DNA of 64,000 bases, from assembly GCF_905171775.1 (NCBI RefSeq), contig NC_053489.1, positions 243,418,231-243,482,230 on the forward strand, read 5' to 3'. Origin of the DNA: Rana temporaria. Taxonomy: Eukaryota > Chordata > Amphibia > Anura > Ranidae. Below the pieces are notes generated by a model, which saw nothing but the letters and a program-made list of their open reading frames with translations, was not told where the DNA came from and did no database searches. Positions 34,663 through 43,879 of the stretch are shown here, in pieces. The translations under genes were made by a program, and so were the position numbers. The first letter of the stretch is position 1, and every line of letters starts with the position of its first letter.

Positions 34663-35263
34663 TGGTGTGGACATTGTTCTTCCATCCTTATGTCCTTGGC
34701 CGAAATGGAGGGAGGTGGCCACTTTTACATCCTCTGGATGTGATTCGGGCCCTACGTATGTACTTATCTGCTACGATTCCGTTCCGGAAGTCGGTCTCAC
34801 TGTTCGTGTCGCTGGCTGGTTCTACCAGGGGGCCTGGTAGTCTCGTCGGCCACCTTTTTTCCGGGGTGGATCCGACGGATTGTGCTTCAGGCCTATGCCC
34901 TGAAGGGGCAGGCGCTTCCCTTTTGGGTTACGGCGCATTCGACCAGGGCGATCGGGGCCTCTTGGGCTTTCTGGCATCATGCCTCTGTGTTACAGGGGTG
35001 TATGGCAGCGACCTGGTCGTCGTTCCACACTTTTTCTAAGTCTTAAAGGTGGATGTGAGTGCATCTTCTGATGCCTCCTTCGGCCGCAGGGTGTTACAGG
35101 CGGCAGTTTACGGTTGGAGTTCCTCCGTTGAGTGACTCCGGTTTTGTTTGGGGTGTAACCTGTTTTTGCTGTGTTATTTTCCCACCCCTCGAATTTTTTT
35201 GACACTGCTTGGGGACGTCCCTAAGGTCAATGAAGGCTGTGTCCGTCTATGAACGAAAGAGAA
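34663..35263 (+). pseudogene. DIRS copy 1 tyrosine recombinase 3' part and right-terminal region
   Basis: Continues exactly where the BEL element cut the recombinase. It aligns with 51346-51790 of copy 2 (TTCTTCCATCCTTATGTCCT in both). Stops and shifts destroy the frame. It ends with the terminal GTGTCCGTCTATGAACGAAA (35241-35260), which is the inverse of the element's left end. The L1 inserted immediately after 35263. Confidence 0.75.
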
Positions 35264-35663
35264 GGGAGTGGCCAACGACCATGATGTGAGGAGGTGCTTT
35301 GCCTGAGCTCTGTCCATGCTGCACACAATCCTACCTCAATCCTGCTGAACCGATTGCCATCCGAGGATTCCACCGATCCCTACAGCTTCCAGGAAGCCTT
35401 GTGCCCGTCGGGAGATGGTCAAATACGGCCCACCGATGGAGGAAGCCTCAGGATTCGTCTCGCAGGCCCCACCATGTGAAACTGGGAAAGATGGTGCTGG
35501 TCACCATGCTACAGGCTTATGCAGCCAGCCATCCTCCTCCAGGGCTACACCGAGGCAAAAACCAGCAGGGAAGGGTGGGTAACATTCTTCACCCCCTATT
35601 CTGAGCCCAGAAGACCCCTTCCTCATATCACCAGCCAGGGACTCTGACCATGAGAATACTGAC

Positions 35664-36458
35664 ATGGATGCTGCTGATGTAGGCCCCACAGAGCCATCCC
35701 TGTCTCAGATCATGGCTGCCATCCAGCATAGCCATGCATCCCTGACCACTCAAATGGATTCTATTAAAACTGACTTATCCTTTCTGAAGCAGGATGTCCA
35801 CAACCTCAGCCATAGAGTGTCTAATGCTGAACAACGCATCAGTACACTAGAGGATGAGATCCGTCCATTGCAGGGCTCTGTCAGGGAGCTGCGCCAGGCC
35901 CAAGAACACACTACAGATAGACTCACTGAAATGGAAGACCGTTTACTGAGGAGTAACCTTCGCTTCCTGGGGTTCCCAGAGGGGTCTGAGGGTAGGACCC
36001 CAGAAATGTTTATGGAAAGATGGCTGATCTCCACGTTTGGCGCTCCCACCTTCTCGCCACTATTCGCCATTGAACGGGCACACAGAGTCCCCATGCGCCC
36101 CCTTCCTCCTGGGGCCCCACCACGGGCCATGATCATCAAGCTGCTTCATTTCAGGGACAGGGAGGCTGTTCTCAGAGCTGCCAGGGAGAAGGGAAGAGTG
36201 TCCTTTAATGGAAGCGGAATAACCATTTTTCCTGATTTCTCAGTAGCCACACAAAAGCAACGGGCCACCTTCATCGCCATTAAACGCAGGCTCCGTGAGC
36301 TTCAGCTTCCCTACGGCATGCTGTATCCTGCTCGTCTGAGAATCATCTACCAGGGCAAGGCCTACTTCTTTACTGATCCTAAGGAGGCATCCCACTGGGT
36401 GGACACCCTGGGACGTCCGGAACGCAGGAACCAGGACCGAAGGTCGCCCCCACACTGA
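35664..36458 (+). CDS. L1 ORF1 RNA-binding protein
   Basis: 264 codons. Residues ~35-95 form a heptad-rich coiled coil (LTTQMDSIKTDLSFLKQDVH; EQRISTLEDEIRPLQ), which in L1 ORF1p makes a trimer. Then comes an RNA-recognition-like domain starting at LLRSNLRFLGFPEGSEG (residues ~93-110) with ERAHRVPM (residues ~143-150), and a C-terminal domain with RAMIIKLLHFRDREAVLRAA and SVATQKQRATFIAIKRRL. The family coats L1 RNA in cytoplasmic particles and acts as a nucleic-acid chaperone. The frame is complete with stop. The first Met gives the most plausible start; no alternative upstream in-frame start was evident. Confidence 0.9.
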   Translation: MDAADVGPTEPSLSQIMAAIQHSHASLTTQMDSIKTDLSFLKQDVHNLSHRVSNAEQRISTLEDEIRPLQGSVRELRQAQEHTTDRLTEMEDRLLRSNLRFLGFPEGSEGRTPEMFMERWLISTFGAPTFSPLFAIERAHRVPMRPLPPGAPPRAMIIKLLHFRDREAVLRAAREKGRVSFNGSGITIFPDFSVATQKQRATFIAIKRRLRELQLPYGMLYPARLRIIYQGKAYFFTDPKEASHWVDTLGRPERRNQDRRSPPH

Positions 36459-37139
36459 AAGTGAACATGCTGAGTGTACTTTCCTTGACAACCCTTCTCT
36501 CAAATATTTTGGGGTGGTGGGGTACTCCCCTGCTGTGCCATGGCTTGCACACTATGTGTCCAGCCTGGAGGGCTGTGGCATCAGCAGGAACAGGATGACA
36601 TTTACTATTATTTTCTTTGCCTTTTCTACCCCCATTTTTTGAACACCTTACCTGATGTTTTTTGAATCCTCCATCCTGATTCGGGATCACCTGATATGTT
36701 TGTTCTGTGCGGTTGCGGACAGCAGCCAGCGTCTAAGGACCTCTACCACTTCTCAGGGATTGTTGTTGGGGGGTTTGAGTCATGGCCACCCCGCCTTGCA
36801 ATTTTGGTTTTGGGAACAAAGCTCTCATATGTTTGGGTTTGGGAGCCGGGAGGGTTAGGGTGGGCTGGGCTGTTCAGGGACTTTTGTTCGGGACTGTTTT
36901 TGTGTTTTTTGCACTTTTTCTGAAATGCTGGTACTTGTTGTTGCATGTCTATCTATGGGCCGGACTAGCTGGCCTTGCTACTATGCACCTGATATTATGT
37001 ATTGCTGGAGCATTGTTATATGTTTCTGACTTACTCCTTAGTGTACGCATCCCTCGTGGTGCGTCGGGCGCCAGTTTCTGGCCACTCCCGGCGTGCGGCG
37101 AGGAATGGGTTCCTCCAGCCATACACTACATGCTTTTTC

Positions 37140-39107
37140 ATGTCTAAATTACGTTTTGTGTCATGGAATGTACGGGGGCTTAATTCAAAAGTGAAAAGAT
37201 CGTTGATGTTTGAATATTTGGCACGTCATAATCCGCATGTGATCCTACTCCAGGAAACCCACCTCCAGGGCTCTAGAGTAATGGCCCTTAAGCGGGCAAA
37301 AATCGCTTATGCTCTCCACTCCACATACTCTACTTATGCCAGGGGCACTTCCATCCTTATTGCCAAATCTGCACCAGTTAGCATTAAACATGTTAAGCTT
37401 GATCCTAATGGTTGCTTTGTGATTGTCGTGATAGAATTCATGGGTAAACCATATACGGTAACTAGCTTATATGCTCCGCCCCCATTCACTAAAGTATTCT
37501 TTGAGCGGGTAATGAACTCCATATTGGCGATAGCGGAGGGTCCCTTATTGATAGCGGGTGACTACAATACAGTATTGGATAATTCCATAGATAGGTTGCG
37601 TTGCTCTACACTACCTCCCACCCCCTTGGGATCCTTTTTAACTCAATTTGACTTGGTGGAGGTCTGGAGGTGGAAGCATGCGGATGGGAGGGAGTATTCT
37701 TGTCATTCTGAGTCTCACGGTACTTTATCCCGTATTGATTTATGTTTGGTCTCGTCAGATCTGTTGAATTCGGTGACTGAGGTCAAGTACCTCACTAGGG
37801 CGGTGTCTGATCATTCCTCTTTGTTGGTGGACCTCGCCCTGGGCACCTCTCCCTCCTCCTATCGAGTGTGGCGGCTAAGCCCGTTATGGTTGGCGGATGA
37901 GGTTGTGGTGAACCAGTGTATGACAGAGATGGGTTCTTACTGGGTGACTAACAGGCAGAGCGCCTCAGTTCCGATGGTGTGGGACGCCTTTAAGGCCACC
38001 ACACGTGGCTCTTTTGCTGCGGCCATTGGTCAGACGCGCAAGGCCTCGCTATCGAGACTAACAGATGCAGAGTGGTCTCTCAGAGAGGCAGAGGCCGCTT
38101 ATTCAGCGACCCCCTCTCCTGAGACACACGCCGCTTGGAAGCATGGGGCCAGGGAACTGGACCTGGTGCTTTTGGAGCGTACTCAGAAGAAGCTGCTGTA
38201 TCAGAATCAGCGGATCTTTGAGTTTGGGGATAAAAACAGTCGCCTCCTGGCGTATCTCTCCAGACCGGACTACCAGCCTTGTAGTATACCTAGGATTAAG
38301 GATTCCGGGGGAATTGTAGTAGAACAGAATAAGGAGATCATGGAGGCCTTTGTCACATTTTATTCTTCCCTTTATGCTACTAGAGCACATTACACAATTG
38401 TGGAATTGGATGACTATCTTTCTGAAATCTCACTGCCTAGGCTTCAGGCCCAACAGGCGACACTCCTTGACGCTCCTCTGACGGCTGAGGAAATTGGGGA
38501 GGCTATCCAATCCTTTGCCAGAAACAAAACACCGGGATTGGATGGTTTCCCCATCGAGTGGTATATGCAGTACAGGGATCTGCTTGTGCCTCATCTGGGC
38601 AGGGTGTATGATTTTGCTATCAGGACGGGGCAGCTGCCGCCTTCTATGTCAGAGGCACTGATTGTCCTTATTCCTAAGCCACACAAGGATCACCTCCTCT
38701 GTGAATCTTACAGGCCGATCTCACTCATTAATTCGGACGTAAAAATTCTAGCAAAGGTACTTGCCCGGCGACTGAACACGGTCATTACTACCATTATTGG
38801 TGCAGACCAAACCGGGTTCATCCCGGGGCGATCGACCTCCATCAACCTACGTAGATTATTCACTAATCTGCAGGCAACCCATGAAGAGATGGGCTCTAGG
38901 GCCGTTCTGTCCTTAGATGCACATAAGGCATTTGACTCGGTCGAATGGCCTTACCTGCTGGAGGTCCTGGCGAAGTTTGGATTCGGCAATACCTTTATCA
39001 GGTGGGTGCAACTACTGTACTCGAAGCCCACTGCTAGACTAAGAGTGAACGCAGCCATATCTGATCCCTTTCCAATAAAGAGAGGCACCAGTGTTACGGA
39101 ACCATGA
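37140..39107 (+). CDS. L1 ORF2 protein, N-terminal part (endonuclease and RT fingers/palm)
   Basis: Start chosen at the Met of MSKLRFVSWNVRGLNSKVKR, where the apurinic endonuclease domain begins; the open frame extends further upstream to 37002 without similarity. The endonuclease shows NWVRGLN-type first block, LQETHLQG (catalytic Glu), IAGDYNTVLD (Asp) and SRIDLCLVSSDL, then SDHSSLLVDL (Asp-His). The reverse transcriptase follows with NKTPGLDGFPIEWY, LIPKPHKD, YRPISLINSDVKILAKVLAR and VLSLDAHKAFDSVEW (first catalytic Asp). The frame is stopped a few codons after 39091 by the Ty3/gypsy insertion. The remainder is at 44318-46118 in the same frame. The family nicks target DNA and primes reverse transcription there. 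Confidence 0.92.
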   Translation: MSKLRFVSWNVRGLNSKVKRSLMFEYLARHNPHVILLQETHLQGSRVMALKRAKIAYALHSTYSTYARGTSILIAKSAPVSIKHVKLDPNGCFVIVVIEFMGKPYTVTSLYAPPPFTKVFFERVMNSILAIAEGPLLIAGDYNTVLDNSIDRLRCSTLPPTPLGSFLTQFDLVEVWRWKHADGREYSCHSESHGTLSRIDLCLVSSDLLNSVTEVKYLTRAVSDHSSLLVDLALGTSPSSYRVWRLSPLWLADEVVVNQCMTEMGSYWVTNRQSASVPMVWDAFKATTRGSFAAAIGQTRKASLSRLTDAEWSLREAEAAYSATPSPETHAAWKHGARELDLVLLERTQKKLLYQNQRIFEFGDKNSRLLAYLSRPDYQPCSIPRIKDSGGIVVEQNKEIMEAFVTFYSSLYATRAHYTIVELDDYLSEISLPRLQAQQATLLDAPLTAEEIGEAIQSFARNKTPGLDGFPIEWYMQYRDLLVPHLGRVYDFAIRTGQLPPSMSEALIVLIPKPHKDHLLCESYRPISLINSDVKILAKVLARRLNTVITTIIGADQTGFIPGRSTSINLRRLFTNLQATHEEMGSRAVLSLDAHKAFDSVEWPYLLEVLAKFGFGNTFIRWVQLLYSKPTARLRVNAAISDPFPIKRGTSVTEP

Positions 39108-39524
39108 ACCAGACGTACAACAAGAGATAAGTGAAAATAAGAAGGCTTTATTGAAAATCAAGCTGTAAAGCAAAAGTCCAACGGATGGTGAAACCAGAGG
39201 TCAGGAACCAGAAGAGTAGTCAGACGAAGCCAGGATCAGGAACCAGCAGGGAAGTCAGACGAAGCCAGGATCAGGAACCAGCAGAGAAGTCAGACGAAGC
39301 CAGGATCGGAACCAGAAGCAGCAGCAGTCTTAGAAGCATGTGCACACAGGAGGACCAAGCAAGGAACTGAAGTCACAGACCTCCTATATATGTGAGCCAG
39401 GTATCCAGCTCCTCCCAGTGGGAAGGAGGAGCCGCAGGGTGGGAGGCTGCAAGAGACCTAGAAACCAAGATGGCCGCCAGCACATGTCAAACGAAGGAGA
39501 CAGGAGAGAGGCAAGACCATGACA
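39092..39524 (-). repeat. Ty3/gypsy 3' LTR
   Basis: 433 bases. In coding sense it runs from 39524 (TGTCATGG) to 39092. It contains a TATA-like box (39385-39390), a poly-A signal AATAAA (complement at 39147-39152), and about 2.6 copies of a 35-base tandem unit (CAGACGAAGCCAGGATCAGG) at 39230-39312. Adjacent at 39525 is the purine-rich GAGGGGGAGG (minus strand), the polypurine tract. Confidence 0.93.
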
Positions 39525-39535
39525 GTACCTCCCCC

Positions 39536-42500
39536 TCAAGGGCCCCTCCTCCGCGGTGCAAAAAACGGTTTCTGAGGGAAGCGTGCGTGGAAGGCTCGGA
39601 GCAAGGCAGGAGCATGGACATCTGCGGAGGGAACCCAGGAACGCTCCTCAGGACCATAACCACGCCAGTGGACCAGAAACTGCACCCGACCGCGAACCAG
39701 GCGTGAGTCCAGGATATTGCTCACCTCATACTCCTCGTGATTGCCCACTTGGACCGGACGAGGCCGAGGAACCGAGGAAGTGAAGCGATTGCACACCAGT
39801 GGCTTCAACAGGGAGACATGAAACACGTTGGAGATCCGCATGCCAGGTGGAAGCGCAAGGGCATAGGCTACCGGGTTTACCCTGCGAAGCACTCGGAAGG
39901 GACCAACAAAGCGAGGAGCCAGCTTGGGAGTGGGCACTCGAAGGTTGAGGTTGCGGGTGGACAACCATACACGGTCTCCGACCTGGTAGGAAGGAGCAGG
40001 CGCTCGTCTGCGATCAGCCTGGAGTTTCTGGCGCTGCGCAGAGACCTCAAGGGACCTCTGGATCTGTACCCAAGAAGCACGTAGAGCAGAAAGGTGATCC
40101 TCCACAGCCGGAATATCCTGGGGAGAGCATGCCTCCGGTAACACGGCAGGTTGGAACCCATAATTGGCCATGAAGGGAGACGTCCCAGAGGAAGAGTTCA
40201 CAGCCGTGTTCCTGGCAAACTCAGCCCAAGGCAGGAGGTCAACCCAATTGTCCTGGTGATCGGAGACATAGCAACGAAGGAATTGCTCCAAGGCCTGATT
40301 GGATCGTTCTGCGGCCCCATTGGACTGAGGGTGGTAGGCCGAGGAGAAGGAGAGATGAATCCCCAACTGGGAGCAAAAGGCGCGCCAGAACCTGGACACA
40401 AACTGACTCCCCCGATCCGACACTATCTCTTTGGGCAAACCGTGCAACCGGAAGACCTCCCGGGCAAAAATCGTGGCCAACTCTTGTGCAGAGGGTAACT
40501 TCTTGAGAGGAACACAGTGGCACATTTTGGAAAACCGATCCACAATCATGAGAATGACCGTATGGCCTCGGGATGCAGGGAGGTCCACAATGAAATCCAT
40601 CCCCAGGTGTGACCATGGGCGCTCCCCGGTGGCTATGGGTTGCAGCAGGCCCAACGGAAGGTGCCGAGGGGACTTACTTTGGGCACAAACAGAGCATGCC
40701 GCTACATATGCGGCGATGTCGGAACGTAGGGAAGGCCACCAGAACAGACGTGAAACAGCCCAGGACAGCTGATTCTTACCAGGATGCCCCGCGGTCTTGG
40801 AGTTATGGTAGGTTCGCAACAACCGAGTGCGCAACTCCTCAGGCACAAAACATCTGCCGTTGGGTGTCCCAGAGGGAGCACCAGACTGAGCCGCCAAAAT
40901 CTGCTCACCAAGGGGAGAGGTCAGGCTGGTGCGAATGGCGGCCAGGATCTGATTCGGAGGTATGACCGAAGTCGGTATAGATTCCTCCCTGGACAGCTCG
41001 GAGTACTGCCGTGATAAGGCATCCGCCCTGATGTTCTTGGAACCAGGTAGGTAGGAGACCACGTAATTAAAACGTGACAAGAACAGAGCCCATCTGGCCT
41101 GACGTGGTGTCAATCTCTTGGCCTCAGAAAGGTAGGTCAGATTCTTGTGGTCCGTCAGGATGAGAACCGGAACCACCGAGCCCTCGAGCAAGTGCCTCCA
41201 CTCTTTGAGAGCCTGCACTATGGCCAATAACTCCCTGTCACCAATCTGATAGTTGCACTCCGCGGATGACAGTTTCCGGGAGTAAAACCCACAAGGAAGC
41301 AGCGGACCCTCTGGTGTCCTACGCTGAGACAGAAGGACGCCTACTCCCGTCTCGGACGCGTCCACCTCGAGGACAAAGGGCAACCCAGGGTTGGGATGAG
41401 ACAGAATCGGAGCTGACACAAAGGCGGATTTTAGGGCCTCAAAAGCCCGGATGGCCTCGAGCGGCCAGACCTGGGAATTACTGCCCTTCCTGGTCAGATC
41501 CGTGAGAGGCTTGGCCAGCATGGAGAAGTCCCTGATGAACTTCCGATAATTATTGGCGAAGCCCAAAAAACGCTGCAAGGAACGAAGACCACTGGGCTGA
41601 GGCCACTGTAAGACAGCCGAAACCTTCTCAGGATCCATGGAGAACCCCTCAGCGGAAATGATGTAACCTAGGAAGGTTACCTGGGATCGGTGAAATTCGC
41701 ATTTCTCAAGCTTACCGAACAGCTTGTTCTCTCGTAACCGTTGCAACACTCGTTTGACATCCAGAATGTGGGCCTCCCTGGATTCAGAATATACCAAGAT
41801 GTCATCCAAATAGACCACCACACACTGCTGCAACAGGTCACGGAAAACATCGTTGATGAATTCCTGAAAGACTGCGGGCGCATTGCACAACCCAAAGGGC
41901 ATAACCAAGGATTCATAATGACCGGTCCTGGTGTTAAAGGCGGTCTTCCACTCATCGCCCGCCTTGATCCTTACCAGGTTATATGCCGCCCTCAGGTCGA
42001 GTTTGGTAAAGACCGTGGCCCCTTTAAGGCGATCGAACAGCTCGGAAATCAAGGGTATCGGGTAAGCGTTCTTGATCGTGATGCGATTGAGACCCCTGTA
42101 ATCGATGCAAGGCCTCAACTCACCGCCCTTCTTTTTCACAAAGAAAAATCCAGCCCCTGCCGGGGACGAGGATTTGCGAATGTGACCACGGGACAGCGCC
42201 TCCATCACGTACTCCTCCATGGCCTCATTCTCCGCAACCGACAGTGGATAGACCTTGCCGCGAGGAGGAACGGCACCAGGTTGTAACTCAATGGCACAAT
42301 CATATGGGCGGTGCGGAGGTAGGGCAACTGCGCGTACCTTATCGAATACATCCCGGTACTGCTCGTATTCAGGAGGCAACAGAGAGTCCGAGGAAGTACA
42401 CAGCAACTTGACAGGCCCATGGATGCACTTAGCCCCACACTGTGGTGACCATGAGAGGATCTCGGCCGATCTCCAGTCAAAAGTCGGATTATGCTTCTGG

Positions 42501-42937
42501 AGCCAGGGGTACCCCAAGACCACCGAGTAGTGTGGAGACGAAATAACTTGGAAGCAGACCGACTCTCTGTGAGCGGCACCAATGGCTACCCCCACTGGAA
42601 GGGTCTCATGAGTCACGTGTGACGGTTGGAGGGGTCTGCCGTCTATCGCCTCTAGAGCCAGCAGGGAACCTCGAGCCTGTAGAGGAATGGAATTGGCGGC
42701 AGCGAACTCACTATCAATGAAAAAACCACCAGCACCAGAGTCCACCAACGCCTGGGTCGTCACCGAGCCCCCGACCCAGGAGAGGACAACAGTGATCAGT
42801 GGTTTATCAACACGGGAAACCGGGGACGAGGAGACTCCACCCAAGATCTGCCCCCGACAGGATCTCAGGTGCGAGCGTTTCCCGGACGGTTCGGACATGC
42901 CAACCGAAAATGCCCATCGAGACCACAGTACATGCAT
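39536..42937 (-). CDS. Ty3/gypsy Pol polyprotein with chromodomain
   Basis: 1133 codons from the first Met at 42937, though translation probably enters by a -1 shift at 42877-42883. Order: aspartic protease (LVDSGAGGFFIDSEFA, residues ~65-80), reverse transcriptase (residues ~235-410) with VVYLDDILVYS, RNase H (residues ~500-620, LEVDASETGVGVLLSQ; ILTDHKNLTYL), integrase zinc domain (HPGKNQLSW, CSVCAQSK), integrase core with GMDFIVDL (Asp), IVSDRGSQF (Asp) and YHPQSNGAAERSNQ (Glu), a C-terminal domain (YQVGDRVWLSTRNL), and a chromodomain near residues ~1065-1115 (YEVSNILDSRL, FLVHWRGYGPEERSW). The chromodomain would tether the integration complex to histones. No stop or frameshift. Its predicted products act in cytoplasmic particles and the nucleus. 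Confidence 0.95.
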   Translation of the reverse strand: MHVLWSRWAFSVGMSEPSGKRSHLRSCRGQILGGVSSSPVSRVDKPLITVVLSWVGGSVTTQALVDSGAGGFFIDSEFAAANSIPLQARGSLLALEAIDGRPLQPSHVTHETLPVGVAIGAAHRESVCFQVISSPHYSVVLGYPWLQKHNPTFDWRSAEILSWSPQCGAKCIHGPVKLLCTSSDSLLPPEYEQYRDVFDKVRAVALPPHRPYDCAIELQPGAVPPRGKVYPLSVAENEAMEEYVMEALSRGHIRKSSSPAGAGFFFVKKKGGELRPCIDYRGLNRITIKNAYPIPLISELFDRLKGATVFTKLDLRAAYNLVRIKAGDEWKTAFNTRTGHYESLVMPFGLCNAPAVFQEFINDVFRDLLQQCVVVYLDDILVYSESREAHILDVKRVLQRLRENKLFGKLEKCEFHRSQVTFLGYIISAEGFSMDPEKVSAVLQWPQPSGLRSLQRFLGFANNYRKFIRDFSMLAKPLTDLTRKGSNSQVWPLEAIRAFEALKSAFVSAPILSHPNPGLPFVLEVDASETGVGVLLSQRRTPEGPLLPCGFYSRKLSSAECNYQIGDRELLAIVQALKEWRHLLEGSVVPVLILTDHKNLTYLSEAKRLTPRQARWALFLSRFNYVVSYLPGSKNIRADALSRQYSELSREESIPTSVIPPNQILAAIRTSLTSPLGEQILAAQSGAPSGTPNGRCFVPEELRTRLLRTYHNSKTAGHPGKNQLSWAVSRLFWWPSLRSDIAAYVAACSVCAQSKSPRHLPLGLLQPIATGERPWSHLGMDFIVDLPASRGHTVILMIVDRFSKMCHCVPLKKLPSAQELATIFAREVFRLHGLPKEIVSDRGSQFVSRFWRAFCSQLGIHLSFSSAYHPQSNGAAERSNQALEQFLRCYVSDHQDNWVDLLPWAEFARNTAVNSSSGTSPFMANYGFQPAVLPEACSPQDIPAVEDHLSALRASWVQIQRSLEVSAQRQKLQADRRRAPAPSYQVGDRVWLSTRNLNLRVPTPKLAPRFVGPFRVLRRVNPVAYALALPPGMRISNVFHVSLLKPLVCNRFTSSVPRPRPVQVGNHEEYEVSNILDSRLVRGRVQFLVHWRGYGPEERSWVPSADVHAPALLRAFHARFPQKPFFAPRRRGP

Positions 42938-43866
42938 CGGCCCTCGCGTCTCCGGAGTACCCTCTCCCCCTCGGACAAGCGAGCAAACCCCAGCTGCGAG
43001 GGTTCACCCCCAGACAAGTCAACCCCAGGAGGCGTGGGAGGAGAGGGAGGCACGGGTGGGACAGCAAACTTAGGCGCCAAACTGTTAGGAGGCCTCCGCA
43101 GGCACTCCTTAAAGGAAGGTCTCTCCCTGAGTCTGGTGTCAATCAAAATCAGGAAAGAAATAAGAGCCTCGAGCTCCACTGGTAGGTCCTTAGCTGCAAC
43201 CTCATCCTTCAAGGCATCCGAGAGACCATGAGAGAAAGCAGCGACCAGGGCCTCATTATTCCAACCTACCTCTGCTGCCAGGGTACGAAACTCAATGGCG
43301 TATTCGGCTACGGATCGTGAACCCTGTCTGACGGACATAAGGAGCTTCGCAGCAGAGGCGGCGCGAGCCGGCACATCGAATACCTTCCGAAGAGAAGCAA
43401 CAAAACCGGAAAACTCGGCAACCACCGGATTGTTGTTCTCCCATAAAGGACTGGCCCAGGACAAGGCCTTGTCAGAGAGCAGCGAGATCAAGAACCCCAC
43501 CTTTGATCTCTCAGTGGGAAAGGCATGTGGCAGCAACTCGAAATAAATGCCCACTTGGTTAAGGAAACCTCGGCACTGAGTTGGCTCTCCCCCAAATCGC
43601 TGTGGAAGGGGGGCAGAACCGGACATACCCCGAAACACCGCAGGCGCAACATCAGGTGTTGGGGTAGACTCTGGCGCAACAACCGGAGCGGCAGTAGGAG
43701 CGGGCCCAGGAGCGACAACCGACCCATCGGCAACGGGAGCGACATGAACCGTGCGTTCAAGCAGGGTTTGCAACGCCACGGCGAACTGACCCAACAGGGA
43801 CTCCAGCTGATCAAGTCTGGCAACCAGCGTGGGTAGCGAGGATGGCTCTGTACCGTCAAAATTCAT
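42865..43866 (-). CDS. Ty3/gypsy Gag
   Basis: 333 codons on the minus strand. It has a short coiled N-terminus (LVARLDQLESLLGQFAVAL), a proline/alanine-rich linker, then the capsid domain (RFGGEPTQCRGFLNQVGIYF; FPTERSKVGFLISLLSDKAL; VRQGSRSVAEYAIEFRTLAA). One CCHC knuckle lies at the end (CMYCGLDGHFRLAC). This capsid pattern is that of the sushi/Metaviridae group from which the mammalian PEG10 and RTL genes derive. The Met lies 13 bases inside the LTR boundary, next to the primer-binding site. The stop is at 42865, just after the frameshift site. Confidence 0.93.
   Translation of the reverse strand: MNFDGTEPSSLPTLVARLDQLESLLGQFAVALQTLLERTVHVAPVADGSVVAPGPAPTAAPVVAPESTPTPDVAPAVFRGMSGSAPLPQRFGGEPTQCRGFLNQVGIYFELLPHAFPTERSKVGFLISLLSDKALSWASPLWENNNPVVAEFSGFVASLRKVFDVPARAASAAKLLMSVRQGSRSVAEYAIEFRTLAAEVGWNNEALVAAFSHGLSDALKDEVAAKDLPVELEALISFLILIDTRLRERPSFKECLRRPPNSLAPKFAVPPVPPSPPTPPGVDLSGGEPSQLGFARLSEGERVLRRREGRCMYCGLDGHFRLACPNRPGNART
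42877..42883 (-). promoter_or_regulatory. GGGAAAC -1 ribosomal frameshift site
   Basis: On the minus strand the gag codons read CCG GGA AAC GCT CGC ACC TGA. The heptamer G GGA AAC is therefore in the phase required for simultaneous slippage, and the pol frame is the -1 frame. After slippage codons run GGG AAA CGC into the pol frame (KRSHLRSC). The gag stop lies three codons later. The same heptamer is known from PEG10. A downstream pseudoknot is expected but I have not folded it. Confidence 0.9.
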
Positions 43867-43879
43867 GGCTTGGTCCTAA
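43867..43879 (-). promoter_or_regulatory. Ty3/gypsy primer-binding site, self-priming type
   Basis: Directly after the 5' LTR the minus strand reads TTAGGACCAAGCC and then the gag ATG. AGGACCAAGC is the exact complement of GCTTGGTCCT at 44148-44139 of the 5' LTR, just where the RNA should start. In Tf1 and sushi-type elements the RNA 5' end folds back on the primer-binding site and is cleaved to prime minus-strand synthesis, so no tRNA is needed. Confidence 0.75.

Noticed and set aside
39185..39370. CRISPR-like direct repeats
   Set aside because: Tandem units without spacers inside an LTR, in a eukaryotic genome.
41741..42286. 181-codon + strand open frame
   Set aside because: Antisense to the Ty3/gypsy reverse transcriptase; no similarity of its own.
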